Part shown: positions 13,741 to 18,568 of the stretch, one piece after another | Numbering within the stretch: position 1 is the first letter of the stretch | Layout of the letters: every line of letters begins with the position of its first letter | NCBI GenBank assembly: GCA_910584785.1 | Contig: CAJUDX010000061.1 | Coordinates: 1 to 18,568 of the forward strand | DNA length: 18,568 nt | Reading direction: 5' to 3' | Origin: an uncultured Lachnospiraceae bacterium | GTDB lineage: Bacteria > Bacillota > Clostridia > Lachnospirales > Lachnospiraceae | Position numbers and translations under genes: made by a program | Notes under the pieces: model-generated | The model's database searches: none | Told to the model about the DNA's origin: nothing | What the model saw: only the letters and a program-made list of their open reading frames with translations

Positions 13741-15114
13741 ATGAGGACAGATACGATTGCAGCGATTGCCACGGGACTTTCTGATTCAGGAATTGGAATT
13801 GTCCGTGTGAGCGGGGAGGATGCTTTTTTTGTTCTTTGCAGGATATTCAGAAAGAAAAATGGTGAAAAATTAGAAACTTTTACATCACATCATGCCTATT
13901 ATGGGTTTATTTATGATGGAGAAGAAAAGATTGATGAAGTCTTAGTTTTGGTGATGAAGGGACCGCACAGTTATACGGCAGAGGATACAGTGGAGATTAA
14001 TTGTCATGGCGGAATTATGGTGATGCGAAGAATTTTGGAACTGGTTATCCGGCAGGGTGCCAGGGCAGCAGAACCAGGAGAATTTACCAAACGGGCCTTT
14101 CTTCACGGACGCATGGATTTGGCGCAGGCGGAAGCTGTGATGGATTTAATTCATGCACAAAATGATTATGCAATGAAGGCTTCTGTGCGTCAGCTTAGTG
14201 GATCAGTTTCAAAAAAAATCCGGGAATTGCGTGAAAAAATATTGTATTCGATTGCTTTTATTGAGTCTGCTTTGGATGATCCTGAGCATATTTCTTTGGA
14301 TGGTTATGGGGAAAGATTAACCGAGGAATTGATGGAAATAGAGAAGGAATTGCAACGGCTGGTGGATTCGTTTTCCAATGGAAGAATTATATCGGAGGGG
14401 ATTAAAACTGTGATTTTGGGCAAGCCCAATGTAGGAAAATCCTCGCTGATGAATGTACTGTTGGGGGAAGAAAGAGCAATTGTTACTAATATTGCAGGGA
14501 CCACCAGGGATACCCTGGAGGAGAAGATTTCTCTGGGTGGAGTTACATTAAATGTGATAGATACTGCTGGTATTCGAGACACCAAAGATGTGGTCGAGCA
14601 GATTGGTGTGGACAGGGCGAAACAGGCTGCTTTGGATGCAGATTTGGTGATTTACGTGGTGGACGGATCGGCGGTTTTGGATGAAAATGACAGGGAAATT
14701 ATAGCCTTTATTCGGGATAAAAAAGCGGTGGTTCTGCTCAATAAATCAGATCTTGAAATTAAAGTTTCTGCAGAAGAATTAGAGAAAAAAACAGGAAAAA
14801 AAGTGATTCCTGTTTCAGCAAAAGAAGAGCAGGGACTGGATGTTTTGGAGGAGGAAATTAAGAGGAGTTTTTACGGAGGAGAACTTAAATTTAATGATGA
14901 AATTATGATAACCAATGTAAGGCAAAAGACAGCACTTGAGGAGGCTTTAACCAGTATTCGTATGGTGAAAAAAAGCATTGGGGACGGGCTGCCGGAAGAC
15001 TTTTTTTCCATTGATTTAATGGATGCTTATGAGCGATTGGGTGCGGTAATTGGTGAGTCGGTTGAGGATGATTTGGTTAATGAAATCTTTAGCCAGTTTT
15101 GTATGGGAAAGTGA
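13741..15114 (+). CDS. mnmE: tRNA modification GTPase MnmE
   Basis: With MnmG it makes the 5-carboxymethylaminomethyl type modification at wobble uridine 34 of several tRNAs, using GTP hydrolysis, methylene-tetrahydrofolate and FAD. The 457 residues are standard. The N-terminal tetrahydrofolate domain starts DTIAAIATGLSDSGIGIVRVSG. The G domain has G1 GKPNVGKS (227-234), G2 TTRDT (254-258), G3 DTAGI (274-278) and G4 NKSD (334-337). The C-terminus is FCMGK, with the invariant Cys454. The N-terminal TGLSDSGIGIVR replaces the more general TPPGxGGIAVVR, a style I associate with Lachnospiraceae. The ATG has AGGA six bases before it. mnmG follows after 14 nt, so the pair is co-transcribed. Confidence 0.97.
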   Translation: MRTDTIAAIATGLSDSGIGIVRVSGEDAFFVLCRIFRKKNGEKLETFTSHHAYYGFIYDGEEKIDEVLVLVMKGPHSYTAEDTVEINCHGGIMVMRRILELVIRQGARAAEPGEFTKRAFLHGRMDLAQAEAVMDLIHAQNDYAMKASVRQLSGSVSKKIRELREKILYSIAFIESALDDPEHISLDGYGERLTEELMEIEKELQRLVDSFSNGRIISEGIKTVILGKPNVGKSSLMNVLLGEERAIVTNIAGTTRDTLEEKISLGGVTLNVIDTAGIRDTKDVVEQIGVDRAKQAALDADLVIYVVDGSAVLDENDREIIAFIRDKKAVVLLNKSDLEIKVSAEELEKKTGKKVIPVSAKEEQGLDVLEEEIKRSFYGGELKFNDEIMITNVRQKTALEEALTSIRMVKKSIGDGLPEDFFSIDLMDAYERLGAVIGESVEDDLVNEIFSQFCMGK

Positions 15115-15128
15115 GTTGAGAGGAAATG

Positions 15129-17015
15129 ATGCCATATTTGGAAGAACAATATGATGTTGCAGTTGTGGGAGCAGGGCATGCAGGGTGTGAAGCAGCCCTG
15201 GCCTGTGCAAGACTGGGATTAGAAACAATATTATTTACGGTTAGTATCGATAGTATTGCCTTAATGCCCTGTAATCCCAATGTGGGAGGGAGTTCAAAGG
15301 GGCATTTGGTTCGTGAACTGGATGCATTGGGTGGAGAGATGGGCAAGAACATTGATAAAACCTTTATTCAGTCGAAAATGTTAAATGAGTCAAAGGGCCC
15401 GGCAGTACACTCTCTGCGTGCGCAGGCAGATAAGCTGGAATATACCAGACAGATGAGAAAAACCCTGGAAAATACAGAAAGACTTATACTCAGACAGGCT
15501 GAAGTGTCAGAAATTGTCGTGGAGGATGGAAGGCTTTGCGGGGTGAAAACTTTTTCTGGAGCCCTTTACCGTGTGAAGGCGGCGATTTTATGTACAGGAA
15601 CTTATTTGAAAGCCAGGTGTATTTATGGGGAGGTAAGTAATCCCACTGGACCAAATGGGCTTCAGGCAGCAAATCATTTAACAGATTCTTTAAAATCACA
15701 TGGAATAGAAATGTTTCGGTTTAAAACGGGAACACCAGCCAGGGTAGATAGACGAAGTATTGATTTTTCTAAAATGGAAGAGCAATTTGGCGATAGAAGA
15801 GTAGTGCCTTTTTCTTTTTCCACCGATCCTGAAACTGTGCAGAAAGAACAGGTTTCATGCTGGCTGACTTATACTAATGAAAGAACACACGAAATTATTC
15901 GGGCTAATTTAGATCGTTCACCTTTATTTTCTGGGGCGATCGAGGGAACAGGGCCAAGGTATTGTCCTTCCATTGAGGACAAGGTGGTAAAATTTCCTGA
16001 AAAAAACCGCCATCAGGTGTTTGTAGAGCCAGAGGGACTTTCTACGAATGAAATGTATCTGGGCGGAATGTCCAGTTCTCTTCCTGAGGATGTCCAGTAT
16101 GCTATGTACAGAACGGTTCCGGGACTGGAGAAGGTTAAGATTGTACGTAATGCATATGCGATTGAATATGATTGTATTAATGCACTGCAATTAAAGCCGT
16201 CACTGGAATTTAAAAAGATTAAGGGACTGTTTGCAGGAGGGCAGTTTAATGGAAGTTCTGGTTATGAAGAGGCAGCTGTTCAGGGATTAATGGCAGGCGT
16301 AAATGCCGCCATGCAAATTTTAGGGCGGGAGCCAGTGGTTTTAGATCGGTCTCAGGCCTATATTGGTGTATTAATTGATGACTTGGTGACAAAGGAAAAT
16401 CATGAGCCCTACCGAATGATGACTTCACGCGCAGAGTATCGCCTTCTGCTGCGCCAGGATAATGCAGATTTAAGATTAAGGAAAATTGGTTATGAAATTG
16501 GACTGGTGAGTGAAGAGGAGTATGATCGGCTTTTAGAGAAGGAGAAGGCGATTGAGGAAGAGATTTGCCGCCTGAAAAAAACAAATGTGGGAACAGGAGA
16601 AAAGGTTCAGGAGTTTTTAATACAGCATAACAGTACTGTGTTAAAGTCAGGATCAACGATGTCTGAACTGGTAAAAAGACCAGAGTTGGATTATTTTTTG
16701 TTAAAAGAGTTGGATGAGGAAAGACCAGAACTTGCCTTTGATGTCCAGGAACAGGTAAATATTAATATTAAATATGAAGGCTATATTAAAAGACAAAAAC
16801 AGCAGGTTGCTCAATTTAAAAAACTGGAAAATAAACGGATTCCTGAAGAATTAGATTATTGTTCAGTGAAGAGTCTTAGAAGAGAGGCTGTGCAGAAGTT
16901 AAATCAGCTTAAACCAGTAAGTATAGGCCAGGCTTCACGAATTTCTGGCGTTTCCCCGGCAGATATTTCGGTGCTTTTAATTTATTTAGAGCAGCAGCGG
17001 CATTTTTTACGGTAA
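15129..17015 (+). CDS. mnmG: tRNA uridine-5-carboxymethylaminomethyl modification enzyme MnmG (GidA)
   Basis: FAD-dependent partner of MnmE in wobble-uridine modification. The Rossmann FAD motif GAGHAGCEAALA is near residue 14, followed by the diagnostic PCNPNVGGSSKGHLVRELDALGG. FKTGTPARVDRRSIDF and GGQFNGSSGYEEAAVQGL are further MnmG blocks, and the C-terminal helical domain binds MnmE and tRNA. Of the two adjacent ATGs (15126 and 15129), the second is five bases from GAGAGG and is preferred; it gives 628 residues, the usual length. Its gene is in the mnmE operon. No hairpin follows it; the transcript may continue into the 340-nt leader of rsmG. Confidence 0.97.
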   Translation: MPYLEEQYDVAVVGAGHAGCEAALACARLGLETILFTVSIDSIALMPCNPNVGGSSKGHLVRELDALGGEMGKNIDKTFIQSKMLNESKGPAVHSLRAQADKLEYTRQMRKTLENTERLILRQAEVSEIVVEDGRLCGVKTFSGALYRVKAAILCTGTYLKARCIYGEVSNPTGPNGLQAANHLTDSLKSHGIEMFRFKTGTPARVDRRSIDFSKMEEQFGDRRVVPFSFSTDPETVQKEQVSCWLTYTNERTHEIIRANLDRSPLFSGAIEGTGPRYCPSIEDKVVKFPEKNRHQVFVEPEGLSTNEMYLGGMSSSLPEDVQYAMYRTVPGLEKVKIVRNAYAIEYDCINALQLKPSLEFKKIKGLFAGGQFNGSSGYEEAAVQGLMAGVNAAMQILGREPVVLDRSQAYIGVLIDDLVTKENHEPYRMMTSRAEYRLLLRQDNADLRLRKIGYEIGLVSEEEYDRLLEKEKAIEEEICRLKKTNVGTGEKVQEFLIQHNSTVLKSGSTMSELVKRPELDYFLLKELDEERPELAFDVQEQVNINIKYEGYIKRQKQQVAQFKKLENKRIPEELDYCSVKSLRREAVQKLNQLKPVSIGQASRISGVSPADISVLLIYLEQQRHFLR

Positions 17016-17355
17016 GAGATGGGTTTGAAGGGTTGGATTATATTAGGATGATAAGAATGTTTTTGCTTTTTAGTCTATGTATTTGGGATTTAGGTATTTT
17101 AGTTTTTCAGAAATTTTGACTATTTGATTTTTTTATTTTGAAATTTTTTAATGATTATTTTTTGTTTAGAATTATGAGTTTGAAAAAGTAAGTGTAGAAA
17201 AGTGAGTTAAAAAAAATAGGTGTGGAAAGTAAGTGTAGAAAAATATGTATAGGAAAGTAAGTGTAGAAAAATTAGTGTAGAAAAATAAGTATAGAAAAGT
17301 AAGTGTAGAAAAATATGTATAGGAAAGTACTTGTAGAAAACTCAGGGAGATTTTT
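17016..17355 (+). other. C-depleted mnmG-rsmG intergenic region
   Basis: No gene is supported here. By my count the plus strand has 77 G and only 7 C in 340 bases; the rest is A and T. Such a strand cannot form strong hairpins, and none ending in a T-run is seen, so there is no intrinsic terminator after mnmG. A weak promoter candidate is TTGACT (17116-17121), 17 nt, TGAAAT, with a poor -10. The 3' half is a 14-bp tandem repeat (listed separately). The region ends with the rsmG ribosome-binding site AGGGAGA (17344-17350). Confidence 0.75.
17187..17339 (+). repeat. 14-bp tandem repeat array (about 11 units) before rsmG
   Basis: Consensus AGTAAGTGTAGAAA, with common variants AATATGTATAGGAA and AATTAGTGTAGAAA. 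Units run 17187-17200, two degenerate ones (17201-17227, one a base short), then 17228-17241, 17242-17255, 17256-17269, 17270-17283, 17284-17297, 17298-17311, 17312-17325 and 17326-17339. The variant order repeats: units at 17228 and 17298 begin the same sequence of forms, so a five-unit, 70-bp block seems to have been duplicated. Only one C occurs in 153 nt. Each full unit contains TAG, and 14 is not a multiple of 3, so coding is excluded. The array ends 16 nt before the rsmG ATG. Confidence 0.92.
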
Positions 17356-18090
17356 ATGAAGGAAGAATTTGTTTTACAGATGGAGAATGAATTAGAAAAA
17401 ATTGGAATTAATTTAACTCCTTGTCAGATGGAAAAATTTTTTCATTATTATAGGATGTTGATAGAGAAAAATAAGGTGATGAATTTAACAGCAATCACAG
17501 AAGAAAGAGAAGTGGTAACAAAGCATTTTGTTGATAGTTTGTCACTTGTTCAAGTTTTTCCTTCATTAATGGAAGAGGGGCAAAAGATTTCGATGATGGA
17601 TGTGGGGACAGGGGCAGGATTTCCTGGTATTCCTTTAGCAATTGCATTTCCCGAACATCGGGTGACTTTGCTGGATTCTCTGAATAAACGGGTTAAGTTT
17701 TTGAGGGAGGTTAGTGGAGAACTGTGTTTGGATAAGGTTGAGGCGATTCATGGACGGGCGGAGGATTTTGGCAGGGATTTACATTATCGTGAGAAGTATG
17801 ATTTTTGTGTGTCCAGAGCAGTGGCTAATTTAGCTGTTTTAGCAGAATATTGTTTGCCTTTTGTTAAAGTTGGGGGGATATTTGCCGCCTATAAGTCGGG
17901 AGATGTGGATAAAGAGGTGGAAGAGGCAATAAATGCTGTCCAAATACTTGGAGGAAGAATGGATAGAGTTTATTCTTTTGTCTTACCGGGAACAGAGATA
18001 AAAAGAAGTTTTGTGGTGATTCGGAAGGAACGGGTGCTTGCTAAAAAATATCCCAGAAAGGCAGGGATTCCTGGTAAGGAGCATTTGTAG
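17356..18090 (+). CDS. rsmG: 16S rRNA (guanine-527-N7)-methyltransferase RsmG (GidB)
   Basis: SAM-dependent enzyme that methylates N7 of G527 in the 530 loop of 16S rRNA. The 244 residues match the family. An N-terminal helical part leads to NKVMNLTAITEEREVVTKHFVDSL at about 39-62, typical of RsmG. The SAM motif is MDVGTGAGFPGIPLAI near 81-96, and later blocks are LLDSLNKRVKFL and FCVSRAVANL, with a C-terminal RSFVVIRK strand. AGGGAGA lies five bases before the ATG. It follows mnmG, as in Bacillus, but here after a repeat-rich gap. A terminator follows. Loss of this enzyme gives low-level streptomycin resistance in other bacteria. Confidence 0.97.
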   Translation: MKEEFVLQMENELEKIGINLTPCQMEKFFHYYRMLIEKNKVMNLTAITEEREVVTKHFVDSLSLVQVFPSLMEEGQKISMMDVGTGAGFPGIPLAIAFPEHRVTLLDSLNKRVKFLREVSGELCLDKVEAIHGRAEDFGRDLHYREKYDFCVSRAVANLAVLAEYCLPFVKVGGIFAAYKSGDVDKEVEEAINAVQILGGRMDRVYSFVLPGTEIKRSFVVIRKERVLAKKYPRKAGIPGKEHL

Positions 18091-18116
18091 AGAAAAGTGA
18101 AGTTAGGGTATGGATT

Positions 18117-18167
18117 AAACAGAAAGCTGGTGTAAAAAAATATGCTGGCTTTTTGTTTAATTTTTTT
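18117..18167 (+). terminator. Probable terminator after rsmG
   Basis: An 11-bp stem AAACAGAAAGC / GCTTTTTGTTT (18117-18127 and 18148-18158, one G-U pair) with a 20-nt loop, followed by AA and seven Ts (18161-18167). The loop is long, but the T-run and the position after rsmG support it. It ends the mnmE-mnmG-rsmG unit. Confidence 0.7.
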
Positions 18168-18201
18168 CAGGACTGTTTTTTCAGGATTAATGGATTTATG
18201 T

Positions 18202-18230
18202 TTGAATTTTTTATATATGAATTTTATAAT
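18202..18230 (+). promoter_or_regulatory. Promoter for the gene at the right edge
   Basis: TTGAAT (18202-18207), 17 nt, TATAAT (18225-18230). The start near 18237 gives a leader of about 135 nt. In the leader there are a direct repeat GCGAGT (18311-18316 and 18322-18327) and a small arm pair TGCC / GGCA around 18276-18296; I recognise no riboswitch class. Confidence 0.6.
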
Positions 18231-18371
18231 AAATAATATTTTCTATAAAAGTTTTTCTCCCTTTTCGGAATTGTATGCCCCAATGAAAATGAGGCAATAA
18301 ATATGTTTTGCGAGTGGTTGGCGAGTATTTCATATTCAAATATATAAATCGGCATTTGGAGGATAGACATT

Positions 18372-18568
18372 ATGATTACAATTGACAGTGCCAAACAGAT
18401 AAGTCAAAAAATATCTTTGGAAAATGGTTTATCGAATGATAATCTAAGTGGAGATGTAACTGAAATTGTGTATCGTATGGATGTATTTGAATGTGGTGAC
18501 ACTCCAATAATCGACAGACATATAGATATTGAATATTCTTTCGGCGACTACTACGAAGTTCATGAAGA
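18372..18568 (+). CDS. Unrecognised protein, 5' part (cut by window end)
   Basis: An open frame begins with ATG nine bases after GGAGG (18358-18362) and runs 65 codons to the window edge without a stop. The visible start is MITIDSAKQISQKISLENGL; it continues acidic and polar (DNLSGDVTEIV, ECGDTPIIDRHIDIEYSFGDYYEVHE). There is no signal peptide, membrane segment or motif that I recognise. Codon use is more mixed than in the neighbouring housekeeping genes. It has its own promoter and sits after a terminator, so it is not part of the mnmE-rsmG unit. The gene is probably real given the ribosome-binding site; its function is unknown. Confidence 0.6.
   Translation, partial: MITIDSAKQISQKISLENGLSNDNLSGDVTEIVYRMDVFECGDTPIIDRHIDIEYSFGDYYEVHE

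Noticed and set aside
17187..17339. CRISPR-like array
   Set aside because: Units are 14 bp and contiguous, with no unique spacers, no palindromic repeat and no cas genes nearby.
1..18568. parS site (TGTTNCACGTGAAACA type) near the origin
   Set aside because: By eye no 16-mer of this form was found in the window; a pattern search would be decisive.

Overview
The window is the replication-origin neighbourhood of a low-GC Gram-positive (Firmicutes) chromosome. The gene order, the style of MnmE, RnpA and YidC, and the AT-rich codon use point to Clostridia, probably a Lachnospiraceae-like organism. That placement is inference from sequence flavour; no rRNA is present to settle it.

Layout. Positions 1-50 (minus) hold the 5' half of a tRNA-Ser(GCU), with a perfect consensus promoter upstream. 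Positions 214-9570 are a minus-strand block read in the order dnaA, dnaN, yaaA (S4), recF, gyrB, gyrA, plsC: initiator, sliding clamp, recombination mediator, both gyrase subunits, and a phospholipid acyltransferase as the unusual last member. Clusters of DnaA boxes lie on both sides of dnaA (about 8027-8206 and 9693-9892). This is the bipartite origin known from Bacillus: the dnaA-dnaN gap carries boxes, a short GC-richer triplet tract and an AT-rich unwinding candidate, and the other half contains two boxes in a perfect 12-bp inverted repeat.

From 9965 rightward everything is on the plus strand. First comes an ECF-transporter S component with its own strong promoter and terminator. Next is the conserved rpmH-rnpA-yidD-yidC-jag operon (ribosomal protein L34, RNase P protein, membrane-protein insertion and an RNA-binding partner). 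Then come mnmE-mnmG (tRNA wobble-uridine modification) and rsmG (16S rRNA m7G methyltransferase). Both arms are transcribed away from the origin, co-directional with replication. After rsmG and its terminator, a separate promoter leads to an unrecognised gene cut by the window end; the parA/parB genes often found near rsmG in Firmicutes do not follow directly.

Most of the window is conserved housekeeping sequence. The stretches that are not routine are a 14-bp tandem repeat (about 11 copies, with a 70-bp higher-order repeat) in an almost C-free 340-nt leader before rsmG, a degenerate DnaA-trio-like tract in the origin, the DnaA-box palindrome, the ECF gene placed between origin and rpmH, and small departures in conserved protein motifs (RnpA RNR motif, GyrA QRDR position). 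No mobile element, CRISPR array or new multi-gene system was found.
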